This document shows, piece by piece, positions 7,622-14,840 of a stretch of 49,124 nt of DNA. Source of the DNA: Lachnospiraceae bacterium UBA7196. Its GTDB lineage: Bacteria > Bacillota > Clostridia > Lachnospirales > Lachnospiraceae. The stretch's first letter is position 1; every line of letters starts with the position of its first letter. The position numbers and the translations under genes were made by a program. A model generated the notes under the pieces. It was not told where the DNA came from, did no database searches, and saw only the letters and a list, made by a program, of their open reading frames with translations. Location of the stretch: positions 1 through 49,124 of the forward strand of contig DKUU01000004.1 of NCBI GenBank assembly GCA_002490835.1, given 5' to 3'.

Positions 7622-9085
7622 TTACTCTACGTCAACACCCAATTGTTCGCTCACGTTTGTCTTGAAGTCAGCGATTGCCTGATCTTTGCTCTTCTCGCCA
7701 TGTGCATAAAGTGAGCACTGATCTGTCCAAAGACTATTGATCTTCTCGTCATACTGTGACTGGTTATCACCACGCGCATAGGTATTTGCCGGAACAAATA
7801 CATCGAATGCATTCTGTCCTGAAAGGAAGTCCATCTCACCATTCGACTTAGCCATAACTACGTTAGAAGCAACCGAATCCTTTGTTCCCGCTTCGTTGAG
7901 CATACCATTAGCCCACTGATACTGAAGGCCTTCCTCAGATGTATCAAGTGTGATGTATCTGATAATCTCGCCAACCGCCGCAGCTTTATCCGGATCCTCA
8001 GCAGCCTTCTTAGAACCAAGCACCCAAGTGCCGCCCCAGAAGAAACCTACCGGAGAAGGACAAACCGCCCAGTCACCATAAGTACCCTCACCAGCCTTTG
8101 TGCCACCACAGTTAGCACCAATCGTGTAGTTGATCAGCCAAGCAGGGCCAAAGAAACTGAATACCTGCTTGTCTCCCGTACCGGCCATATCAGCAAACCA
8201 TGCATCCTGCCATGCAGTTGTATCGTTGCCGTATCCACCATCATAAAGCTTCTTGCTGATATCCATGAACTCTTCTCTGGCGGGGTCGATGTTGAGCACA
8301 CCATCAACAATCCAAGGTGTAGCCGCTGACTTCTCAACAACGTTCCAAAGGTCACCCTGTCCGGAGACCATCGAATATCCTTTTCCCTTAACTTCGTCAG
8401 CCGCTGCCCAGAACGCATCCCAGTTGCCTGAACCTGCGCCAACCTTCTTAGCGATCTCATCCGGATCATCCGTCCCAAATACATCCTTTGCGATCGAACG
8501 TCTGTAAATCATGCAGCCGCCCGTTGACTGGTAACCAAGAGCAACAAGCTCACCTGCCGGATTAGATCCAAGATCAACTGTGTAAGGAGCGATTTCTGCT
8601 GCTGCTAATTCCTTCTCAACATCGATACCGAATGATGCGTACGGAGCCGCGAACTCAGCCATGTCACCCTGTGAATACTTAAGAATGAAAGCTGCCTCTG
8701 CAGCGTATATATCAGGAGCCGTCTCGCCTCCGGCTGAAAGAGCGTTAGCCATATACGTATCATATGCGCCGCCGTCTGTAGCCTTTACTGTAATATCAAC
8801 GCTGTACTTGAAATCCGGATGATTGTCAACATATGTCTGAATCATCCCCGGAACCTCGTCTGTGAATGAACAAACATAAATCTTACCAACCGCACCTTCT
8901 ACATCAATAGTAGTCTGTGTCGGTTCGCTTTCTGCGGCATCTGTGTCCGCTGTGTCTGTTGCGGCAGCCGTATCTGCTGTGTCAGATGCCGGACTTTCCG
9001 TGGTTGCAGGATCTGAACCGCAACCTACAAGAGTCCCGACTACCATGCATGCCGAAAGAGCACATGCTAAAAACTTCTTCTTCAT
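7622..9085 (-). CDS. extracellular sugar-binding lipoprotein of an ABC transporter
   Basis: This 487-residue lipoprotein should capture a carbohydrate outside the membrane and deliver it to the two permeases downstream. The signal peptide is short and basic, with lipobox LVGC (modified Cys22). A Ala/Asp/Thr-rich linker (about 23-55) precedes a family 1-type solute-binding fold with the conserved WDAFWAAADEVKGKGY and FFGPAWLINY regions. I chose the ATG at 9085 because AAGGAGGAAAAGATT precedes it; an upstream in-frame ATG (9124) lies about at the expected transcription start. Its promoter spacer contains an unusual homopolymer. The substrate cannot be read from sequence; the nearby GH3 gene suggests a plant-type beta-linked oligosaccharide. 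Confidence 0.9.
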   Translation of the reverse strand: MKKKFLACALSACMVVGTLVGCGSDPATTESPASDTADTAAATDTADTDAAESEPTQTTIDVEGAVGKIYVCSFTDEVPGMIQTYVDNHPDFKYSVDITVKATDGGAYDTYMANALSAGGETAPDIYAAEAAFILKYSQGDMAEFAAPYASFGIDVEKELAAAEIAPYTVDLGSNPAGELVALGYQSTGGCMIYRRSIAKDVFGTDDPDEIAKKVGAGSGNWDAFWAAADEVKGKGYSMVSGQGDLWNVVEKSAATPWIVDGVLNIDPAREEFMDISKKLYDGGYGNDTTAWQDAWFADMAGTGDKQVFSFFGPAWLINYTIGANCGGTKAGEGTYGDWAVCPSPVGFFWGGTWVLGSKKAAEDPDKAAAVGEIIRYITLDTSEEGLQYQWANGMLNEAGTKDSVASNVVMAKSNGEMDFLSGQNAFDVFVPANTYARGDNQSQYDEKINSLWTDQCSLYAHGEKSKDQAIADFKTNVSEQLGVDVE

Positions 9086-9138
9086 AATCTTTTCCTCCTT
9101 AAAGATTAAAATATTTGAAAGCACTCGCTTTCCTGTTA

Positions 9139-9168
9139 ATTATAACCCCCCCCCCCAAAGTTTGTCAA
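9139..9168 (-). promoter_or_regulatory. promoter of the sugar ABC operon with an 11-nt homopolymer in its spacer
   Basis: On the minus strand a perfect TTGACA (9163-9168) and a perfect TATAAT (9139-9144) are separated by 18 bases. Eleven of these are consecutive G (C on the plus strand, 9146-9156). Gain or loss of one G would change the spacer to 19 or to the optimal 17. No other homopolymer of this kind was seen in the window. Confidence 0.8.
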
Positions 9169-9216
9169 ACAATATTTTTGTATATTTTGTATAGGCAATA
9201 TCATCCTTCAACTAAA

Positions 9217-9323
9217 ATTTGACGAAAAGGTCGGGCTGCATGTTATTTCTTTGTATATTTTTTCACATATTTTTTTATTTTCTTTTGCCTGATTTAACGA
9301 AACAGTCAGGCTGCATACTATTT
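9217..9323. promoter_or_regulatory. two 32-bp direct repeats between divergent promoters, candidate regulator sites
   Basis: Copies at 9217-9248 and 9292-9323 match at 26 of 32 positions and start 75 bases apart (about seven helical turns). The shared core is ACGAAA followed by GTC, then GGCTGCAT, then TATTT. They lie between the binding-protein promoter and the yesL promoter, upstream of both -35 boxes, which fits activator sites for both directions. No regulator gene is adjacent. Confidence 0.55.
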
Positions 9324-9355
9324 TTATTAGATTATTACATCAATGAAATATAAGT

Positions 9356-9385
9356 TTGACTGTTCATATGAAACAATAGTATAAT
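9356..9385 (+). promoter_or_regulatory. promoter of the yesL-like gene
   Basis: TTGACT (9356-9361), an 18-base spacer and TATAAT (9380-9385) lie about 40 bases before the ATG at 9427. Confidence 0.75.
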
Positions 9386-9426
9386 TATGTCGTTATGATA
9401 ATTTTTGATTATTAAGGAGACTTGGT

Positions 9427-10068
9427 ATGTTAAGAAAATTTTTCTCTCCGGATTCCTTTGCAATGAGATTTCTCACTTTGTTATGTGACCTCATGTATTT
9501 GAATTTTTTATTTTTATTATTCTCCATACCATTATTTACAATGGGGGCTTCTCTCACCGCCATGTATAGTGTGATGTTCAAGATGCTTCATGGCGACGAT
9601 CCTTTTATAGGTAAATCCTTTGTAAGGGCCTTTAAAGACAACTTCAAGCAATCAACATTAATATGGATACCACTGATCATATATGAATTACTATTTATCT
9701 CGGGGACACATGTTACCCTCGTATATTTGGACCCTGTATATCAGCCCTTACAATATCCATTAACAATTGCTCTTTTCATTATAATATGTATATCCAATTA
9801 CACTTTTCCGCAGATTGCGCTTTTTGATCAGAAGAATATTGTAACAATAAAAAACGCAGTGTTACTTGCTATCTCTAACTTTCCCACCACGATTTTTATG
9901 ATTGCCATACCAGTCATTCTATATATATATGGAGATTATTCACCAAAGAATACTATTATGGTATTTAGTATTTTATTATTTATAGGCATCGCTGCCATCA
10001 CATATTACAACGCCGCTTTACTCAGAAGAATATTTAATAAGATAATGGGCGAGGAAGATGCCGTCTAA
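9427..10068 (+). CDS. YesL-like DUF624 membrane protein
   Basis: This 213-residue integral membrane protein has about five or six helices and the typical DUF624 start: a short N-terminus, then FLLLFSIPLFTMGASLTAMY, with later segments TFPQIALFDQ and FPTTIFMIAIPVILY. Relatives such as Bacillus YesL are encoded beside CUT1 sugar transporters; their molecular role is not established. ATTAAGGAGA precedes the ATG. It is the only plus-strand gene in the sugar block and diverges from the binding-protein gene. Its 3' end overlaps the convergent gene by four bases. It is among the most AT-rich genes in the window. Confidence 0.85.
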   Translation: MLRKFFSPDSFAMRFLTLLCDLMYLNFLFLLFSIPLFTMGASLTAMYSVMFKMLHGDDPFIGKSFVRAFKDNFKQSTLIWIPLIIYELLFISGTHVTLVYLDPVYQPLQYPLTIALFIIICISNYTFPQIALFDQKNIVTIKNAVLLAISNFPTTIFMIAIPVILYIYGDYSPKNTIMVFSILLFIGIAAITYYNAALLRRIFNKIMGEEDAV

Positions 10069-10808
10069 TACTGAATCATCAACCACTTAAGCAGCTCAAT
10101 GGATTCTGCTATTTTCACTTCATCTGAAAAGTTGCATATGGCAATCACCGGTACTTCATCTTCATCAAATGTACCCAGCTTTTCATTATCTTCAAGGTAA
10201 AATCCAACCGGTTTTTCCAGACCATCTTTTCCTTTGGCATAGAAAAGCCTTTCTTTATGCTTTTCTATAAATTCCGATTCTAAATAATCTGTAAGGATAA
10301 TAAAATCGTCGCCGAGAGCAAAGTCACGAATGGCATAATCTGTCGCAATTATAACATTTATTTTGCCGGACAGAAACATGGCCTGAAGCTTCTGAATATT
10401 GCTGACAAGCGCTGTATCTCTGGCCATCTTTTCATTCATTACTCTGGGGTAAGTAATATTTGATGTTATCTTTACAGGAAGCTCGCCTTCTGCATATCCT
10501 CTGTATACCGGATAATTCTGCCCTATCTCCACAAAGGGAACGGATATATCAGAAGTATTAACAAGAACCACATCAAGAAGCCTGGGTTTGTTTTCATTTA
10601 TATAATCATTTAAGAATGCCAGAGCAATTACAATACAGATGACTGGGATTATTACAAACCATTTATAATAATCCCAGAAGTATATCGCTTTTTTTACAAT
10701 GGGCTTCTCTAGAAACTTTATTTGTCCCTCTTTACGCTCATCCCTATTTTCAGCTTCTATGTTTTCGGCTTCTTGATTTCTTGTTTCGTTTTCTAATTCG
10801 ATCCTCAT
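10065..10808 (-). CDS. single-pass membrane protein of unknown function
   Basis: This 247-residue protein is not recognised. It has a charged, Glu/Lys-rich cytoplasmic N-terminus (about 1-40), one membrane helix (about 46-65, WFVIIPVICIVIALAFL) and an extracellular domain of about 180 residues. The extracellular part contains binding-protein-like segments (INVIIATDYAIRDFALGDDF, VGFYLED), so a divergent solute-binding-like fold is possible but unproven. AGGAAATTGCT precedes the ATG. It lies 28 bases downstream of the GH3 gene and is convergent with yesL, overlapping by four bases. AT-rich codon use links it to the transporter genes rather than to the GC-rich GH3 gene. Confidence 0.75.
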   Translation of the reverse strand: MRIELENETRNQEAENIEAENRDERKEGQIKFLEKPIVKKAIYFWDYYKWFVIIPVICIVIALAFLNDYINENKPRLLDVVLVNTSDISVPFVEIGQNYPVYRGYAEGELPVKITSNITYPRVMNEKMARDTALVSNIQKLQAMFLSGKINVIIATDYAIRDFALGDDFIILTDYLESEFIEKHKERLFYAKGKDGLEKPVGFYLEDNEKLGTFDEDEVPVIAICNFSDEVKIAESIELLKWLMIQY

Positions 10809-10836
10809 AGCAATTTCCTGTTTCTTTTTCTTAAAA

Positions 10837-12939
10837 CTATCGCACCGAGATGGAAACCTCCACGCTGCGTTTCCCCGTAAGCGCCGCCGTCCTCGCGTCG
10901 GGCTGTCCGGTTCCCACGTAGAGCGTACAGCTGCCGCTGCCGGCTACGAATTCGCCTTCGTCGTTTACGACCAAGAAGGCGCTGCCGGGCACCTTGATTT
11001 CGATATCCTTCGTCTCCCCCGCCGCCAGACTGACACGTAAGAACGCGCAAAGACTGTGATTGGGCACCGCGTAGGGCGAATTAGCATCCTTTATGTAAAC
11101 CTGTATGACATCCTGCGTTGAGACGCTGCCGGCATTTTTCACGGATGCCGTCAGCGTCACATCCCCGGAAACCTCATCGCGCTTTGCCGCTTGCGCGCTC
11201 TCCACGCGTACATCCCCGTAGGTCAATCCATAGCCAAACGGATAGAGGGGCTCGCGCTCCAGATAGCGGTAGGTCCTGCCCTTCATACTGTAATCTTCAA
11301 AGTCCGGCATCCCTTCCGTCGAGCGGTAGAACGTCACCGGCAGTTTCCCCGAAGGAGAGCAGTCTCCAAACAGGATATCCGCCACCGCGCTGCCGCCACG
11401 CGCGCCCGGATACCAGAGCTGCAGCACCGCCGCCGCCTTCTCCTGCGCCAGAGAAAGATCGATCGCGCTGCCCGCCATCAGACACACCACAACGGGTTTG
11501 CCCACGGCAAGCACAGCATCCATCAGTTTCCTCTGTGGCTCCGGCAAGAGCAGATCCGCCTTGTCGCCGGAAGCGTAGCTGTTGCCTGTATCACCTTCCT
11601 CGCCCTCCAGCGTCTCGTTCAGGCCCACGCAGAGCACCACCACATCGCTGTGCTTCGCCACGGCAACCGCTTCGGCAATGCGGTCGCTCTCCCATGCCAG
11701 ATTCTCTACGCGATCCTGAAACAGGTGAGAGCCTTCCGAGAATAAAACTCTCCCATTATGTCCGACTTTATCCTGAATCCCTTCCAATACCGTAATATAT
11801 CGGGATGAGGTGCCATGATAATTGCCGACCAAGGCCTCCCTGCTGTTGGCATTGGGCCCGATCACGCCGATGGTCTTCCCCGTCTGCAGCGGCAGGATAC
11901 CGTCATTTTTCAAAAGCACTACCGACTCTTTCGTAAGCCGGTCCGCCACCTGCAGATGCGCCTCGCACTCCACCTTTTCATAGGGGATCGCATCGTACTC
12001 ACTTCCCCCGAACAGGCCCAGCAGATATCTGGTGGTAAAGAGCCTTACCGCTGCCTCCGTGATCTCTTCCTCGGTGACAAGCCCCTGTTCCAGCGCCTTC
12101 AAGAGGAACTGGTAGGTCACGCCGCAGTTGAGGTCGCAGCCCATCTTCAATGCCAAAGCCGCCGATTCCTCCATCGTGGCCGTCACCATATGTCTTTCAT
12201 GGAAATCCTTGATCGCCCAGCAGTCCGAGACGTAATGTCCTTCAAATCCCCACTCGCCGCGCAGAATATCCTGCATCAGCGCCTTGCTGCCGCAGCAGGG
12301 TTCCCCGTTAGTGCGGTTGTATGCGCCCATCACGGCTTCCACCCCGGCCTCCTGCACACAGGCCTTGAAAGCGGGCAGATACGTCTCCGCCATATCCTTT
12401 TTGGAAGCCACGGCATTGAACTCGTGCCGTACGGCCTCCGGTCCGGAATGCACCGCAAAGTGCTTCGCGCAGGCAGCGCTCTTTAACACTTCGCCGTCGC
12501 CCTGCAGACCTTCCACATAGGCCACGCCCAGTCTGGAAGTGAGATAGGGATCCTCGCCGTATGTCTCCTGTCCCCTGCCCCATCTGGGGTCTCTGAATAT
12601 ATTCACATTGGGAGACCAGAAGGTCAGCCCCTTGTAGATATCCCTGTCGTTCTCCGCGGCGTAGGCATTGTACTTTGCGCGCCCCTCTGTCGCCGCCACA
12701 TCGCCCGCCGTCTTGATCAGCTCTGCATCAAATGTGGCCGCCATGCCGATCGCCTGCGGGAAGCTCGTCGCCACGCCTGCCCTCGCGACGCCGTGCAGCG
12801 TCTCATTCCACCAGTTGTATGCCGGGACGCCCAATCTCTCGATCGCCGGCGCGTCATAGCGCAGTTGGGAAGCCTTCTCCTCCACCGTCATCTGACTCAC
12901 TAATTCTCTTGCCTTGCTTCTTGCCTCTTCTCTCGTCAT
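10837..12939 (-). CDS. GH3 family beta-glycosidase (beta-glucosidase/beta-xylosidase)
   Basis: This 700-residue cytoplasmic enzyme (no signal peptide) should release terminal beta-linked sugars from oligosaccharides. The N-terminal (alpha/beta)8 domain carries WWNETLHGVAR (about 43-53), KHF (159-161) and the catalytic nucleophile Asp239 in YVSDCWAI. The (alpha/beta)6 sandwich follows, with acid/base candidates around GLNETLEGEEGD. A fibronectin-III-like C-terminal domain (about 590-690) completes a full-length GH3. The WWNE(T/A)LHGV motif is more typical of beta-xylosidase-like members, so xylo-oligosaccharides are a plausible substrate. It precedes the unknown membrane gene and the sugar ABC operon on the same strand. 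Its high GC contrasts with the AT-rich transporter genes. Confidence 0.92.
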   Translation of the reverse strand: MTREEARSKARELVSQMTVEEKASQLRYDAPAIERLGVPAYNWWNETLHGVARAGVATSFPQAIGMAATFDAELIKTAGDVAATEGRAKYNAYAAENDRDIYKGLTFWSPNVNIFRDPRWGRGQETYGEDPYLTSRLGVAYVEGLQGDGEVLKSAACAKHFAVHSGPEAVRHEFNAVASKKDMAETYLPAFKACVQEAGVEAVMGAYNRTNGEPCCGSKALMQDILRGEWGFEGHYVSDCWAIKDFHERHMVTATMEESAALALKMGCDLNCGVTYQFLLKALEQGLVTEEEITEAAVRLFTTRYLLGLFGGSEYDAIPYEKVECEAHLQVADRLTKESVVLLKNDGILPLQTGKTIGVIGPNANSREALVGNYHGTSSRYITVLEGIQDKVGHNGRVLFSEGSHLFQDRVENLAWESDRIAEAVAVAKHSDVVVLCVGLNETLEGEEGDTGNSYASGDKADLLLPEPQRKLMDAVLAVGKPVVVCLMAGSAIDLSLAQEKAAAVLQLWYPGARGGSAVADILFGDCSPSGKLPVTFYRSTEGMPDFEDYSMKGRTYRYLEREPLYPFGYGLTYGDVRVESAQAAKRDEVSGDVTLTASVKNAGSVSTQDVIQVYIKDANSPYAVPNHSLCAFLRVSLAAGETKDIEIKVPGSAFLVVNDEGEFVAGSGSCTLYVGTGQPDARTAALTGKRSVEVSISVR

Positions 12940-13183
12940 ATCCTGTTCTCAGCCTTTCCTTTCCCATCGTTTTCCTTCGTTTTCTTCCAGACTCTGACCC
13001 TGTTGCGGGCTTTCGCCCTATGCAGTATAATAAACGCAGATTACAGCTTCCGTGTCCTGCCGTAACAGCCGCAGACTTATATAAATATAATCATATCATA
13101 CCATATATATTATATAAATAACAGGAATAAATAAAGTGAAATATAAAAAAATTTTCCTTTCAAATAATCCGTCATTTCAAGTA
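12940..13183. other. AT-rich intergenic region upstream of GH3
   Basis: No gene is seen here. The half next to GH3 holds minus-strand -10-like TATACT/TATTAT sequences around 13022-13032, without a clear -35. The 13080-13160 part is extremely AT-rich, with TATATA runs. It separates the GH3 gene from the divergent tRNA-Thr/sigH unit. Confidence 0.5.
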
Positions 13184-13212
13184 TTGACAAGTATTTTTCT
13201 TTTTGTTAAACT
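13184..13212 (+). promoter_or_regulatory. promoter of tRNA-Thr and probably sigH
   Basis: A perfect TTGACA (13184-13189), a 17-base spacer and TAAACT (13207-13212) lie about 36 bases before the tRNA 5' end. It is the only good promoter found upstream of sigH. Confidence 0.65.
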
Positions 13213-13248
13213 ATAACACGGTGACGAAAGGAGCATCCTTTCCGTCAG

Positions 13249-13321
13249 GCTGCTGTGGCTCAGTCGGTAGAGCGTCGCATTGGTAGTGCGGAGGTCACGG
13301 GTCCGATTCCCGTCAGCAGCT
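13249..13321 (+). tRNA. tRNA-Thr (anticodon GGT)
   Basis: A full cloverleaf can be drawn: acceptor stem GCTGCTG/CAGCAGC, D-arm GCTC/GAGC, anticodon stem TCGCA/TGCGG with loop TTGGTAG (anticodon GGT), T-arm ACGGG/CCCGT with TCCGATT loop, and discriminator T. The 3' CCA is not encoded. It lies upstream of a strong terminator and sigH on the same strand. Confidence 0.95.
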
Positions 13322-13334
13322 TTGAAAAAAATGT

Positions 13335-13368
13335 CGAGAACCTTGCCTATACAAGGTTCTCGTTTTTT
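13335..13368 (+). terminator. strong intrinsic terminator between tRNA-Thr and sigH
   Basis: CGAGAACCTTG (13335-13345) and CAAGGTTCTCG (13352-13362) form a perfect 11-bp stem with a 6-base loop, followed by T6 (13363-13368). It ends only 30 bases before the sigH start codon. Confidence 0.9.
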
Positions 13369-13398
13369 AAACGGAATCTCTTTGTAAAGGAAGTACTC

Positions 13399-14010
13399 AT
13401 GCGGGAAGATTATACGCCTTACAGCGACGAAGAGCTCCTGATCCGCCTGCGGGACGGTGAGGCGGGCATCACGGATCATATTATGAACAAATATAAGAAT
13501 CTTGTACGGAGCAAGGCGAAGTCCATGTACATTCTGGGCGCGGACAGCGAAGATTTGATTCAGGAGGGGATGATTGGGCTGTTCAAAGCCATTCGGGACT
13601 ATGACAGCGGCAGGGACGCCAGCTTTTCCACGTTCGCGGATCTGTGCGTCTCCAGACAGATGTACACAGCGGTGCAGGCCTCCAGACGGCAGAAGCACAT
13701 CCCGCTCAACAATTATATATCTCTCTACGGAAACGCATCCGAAGAACGCGACGGCGAGGAGGCGCTGGTCAACGTACTGGCCTCCGGTGACGGCTTAAAT
13801 CCCGAAGAGCTCGTTATCGACAGGGAAAATGTGGACCGGCTGGAAATGCTCATCGACCGGGAACTGAGCAGTTTTGAAAAGCAGGTACTCGACCTGTATC
13901 TGACCGGTATGGGTTACCAACAGATCGCCAAAGTGCTGGGCCGGGACGATAAGTCCACGGACAACGCCCTCCAGAGGATCAAAACGAAACTGAGAAGGGC
14001 AATGAAGTAA
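13399..14010 (+). CDS. sigH: RNA polymerase sigma-H factor (Spo0H type)
   Basis: This 203-residue sigma-70 family protein, in Bacillus and clostridia, directs early-sporulation and stationary-phase genes. Region 2 is clear: the core-binding and -10 recognition segment SEDLIQEGMIGLFKAIRDYD, then FSTFADLCVSRQMYTAVQAS. Region 4 ends the protein: LSSFEKQVLDLYLTGMGYQQ, then ALQRIKTKLRRAM with the -35 recognition helix. I chose the ATG at 13399 because AAAGGAAG lies five bases upstream; a longer in-frame reading begins inside the tRNA. It is separated from tRNA-Thr by a terminator with no visible promoter in the 30-base gap, so expression probably depends on read-through. Confidence 0.93.
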   Translation: MREDYTPYSDEELLIRLRDGEAGITDHIMNKYKNLVRSKAKSMYILGADSEDLIQEGMIGLFKAIRDYDSGRDASFSTFADLCVSRQMYTAVQASRRQKHIPLNNYISLYGNASEERDGEEALVNVLASGDGLNPEELVIDRENVDRLEMLIDRELSSFEKQVLDLYLTGMGYQQIAKVLGRDDKSTDNALQRIKTKLRRAMK

Positions 14011-14067
14011 CTTCTAAACGCGCAGATTGGCCCGCGCAAAATTTTTGTAGCAATTTATGACAGGTAA

Positions 14068-14076
14068 TGATATAAT
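14068..14076 (+). promoter_or_regulatory. extended -10 promoter of tRNA-Val
   Basis: TG, one base, then TATAAT (14071-14076) lies 9 bases before the tRNA 5' end. The -35 is weak (TTGTAG at 14045-14050, 20 bases upstream), so the extended -10 is the main evidence. Confidence 0.5.
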
Positions 14077-14085
14077 ACTATTCAC

Positions 14086-14159
14086 GGAAGCATAGCTCAG
14101 CTGGGATGAGCGCTCGCCTGACTAGCGGGAGGTCAAGGGTTCGAGCCCCTTTGCTTCCA
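14086..14159 (+). tRNA. tRNA-Val (anticodon GAC)
   Basis: Cloverleaf: acceptor GGAAGCA/TGCTTCC, D-arm GCTC/GAGC with AGCTGGGAT loop, anticodon stem CTCGC/GCGGG with loop CTGACTA (anticodon GAC), T-arm AAGGG/CCCTT with TTCGAGC loop, discriminator A. The 3' CCA is not encoded. A short T-run follows directly at 14160-14165. Confidence 0.95.
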
Positions 14160-14170
14160 TTTTTTATGGT

Positions 14171-14710
14171 CTAAACCTTCCTGCATCCGGAGCAGCCCCC
14201 GCAGCCCCTTGCGGTCACATCCTCGCTGTAGAGTTCTCTGGGACTTACCAGCAGGCAGACCGCCTGCGCGGAGATTCCTTCCCCGCTTCCGGTAAAGCCC
14301 AGCCCTTCCTCCGTAGTGGCCTTCACGTTCACCTGACTTACTTCAATGCTAAGCGCCTTAGCGATATTCTCCCGCATCTGATCGATGTAAGGCCGCATTT
14401 TCGGCGCCTGCGCGATGATGGTCGCGTCAATGTTTTCCACGAGAAACAGATTTTCAGTAAGAAGCGCCGCCACATGCTCTAAAAGCCTGATGGAAGAAAT
14501 CCCCTGATAGGCGGGATCGGTGTCCGGAAAATGTTTGCCGATGTCCCCCAGAGCCGCCGCCCCCAGCAGCGCGTCCATGATCGCGTGTAACAGCACATCC
14601 GCATCGGAGTGGCCCAGAAGCCCCCTCTCATAGGGAATCTCCACCCCGCCAATGATGCACTTTCGATTTTCCGTCAATCTGTGTACGTCGTATCCCATGC
14701 CGATCCTCAT
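14171..14710 (-). CDS. ispF: 2-C-methyl-D-erythritol 2,4-cyclodiphosphate synthase with Cys-rich tail
   Basis: This 179-residue enzyme converts CDP-methylerythritol phosphate to the cyclic diphosphate in the non-mevalonate isoprenoid pathway. Metal ligands are seen in DVHRL (near residue 8) and GLLGHSDADVLLHAIMDALL; KATTEEGLGFTGSGEGISAQ is the conserved C-terminal signature. I chose the ATG at 14710 because AGGAGGG lies four bases upstream. The usual enzyme ends near residue 157, just after AQAVCLLV. Here about 22 extra residues follow, ending GCGGCSGCRKV, with three closely spaced cysteines. No ispD is adjacent. In many Firmicutes ispF stands beside cysE/cysS. Confidence 0.93.
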   Translation of the reverse strand: MRIGMGYDVHRLTENRKCIIGGVEIPYERGLLGHSDADVLLHAIMDALLGAAALGDIGKHFPDTDPAYQGISSIRLLEHVAALLTENLFLVENIDATIIAQAPKMRPYIDQMRENIAKALSIEVSQVNVKATTEEGLGFTGSGEGISAQAVCLLVSPRELYSEDVTARGCGGCSGCRKV

Positions 14711-14840
14711 AGCGCCCTCCTGACTTTCTCTCACTCTTATCATTCCAAATCAACCGCAGCTCTATACCGTCTGCCCCGACACACTCTCCCGCCGCCCAAG
14801 CTACCACATTCTCTGCACCCGCACTCTCTCTCCCGCCGCA

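Noticed and set aside
11815..12486. 223-codon plus-strand frame inside the GH3 gene
   Set aside because: The opposite strand encodes a complete GH3 enzyme with catalytic residues; the frame is a GC-rich shadow.
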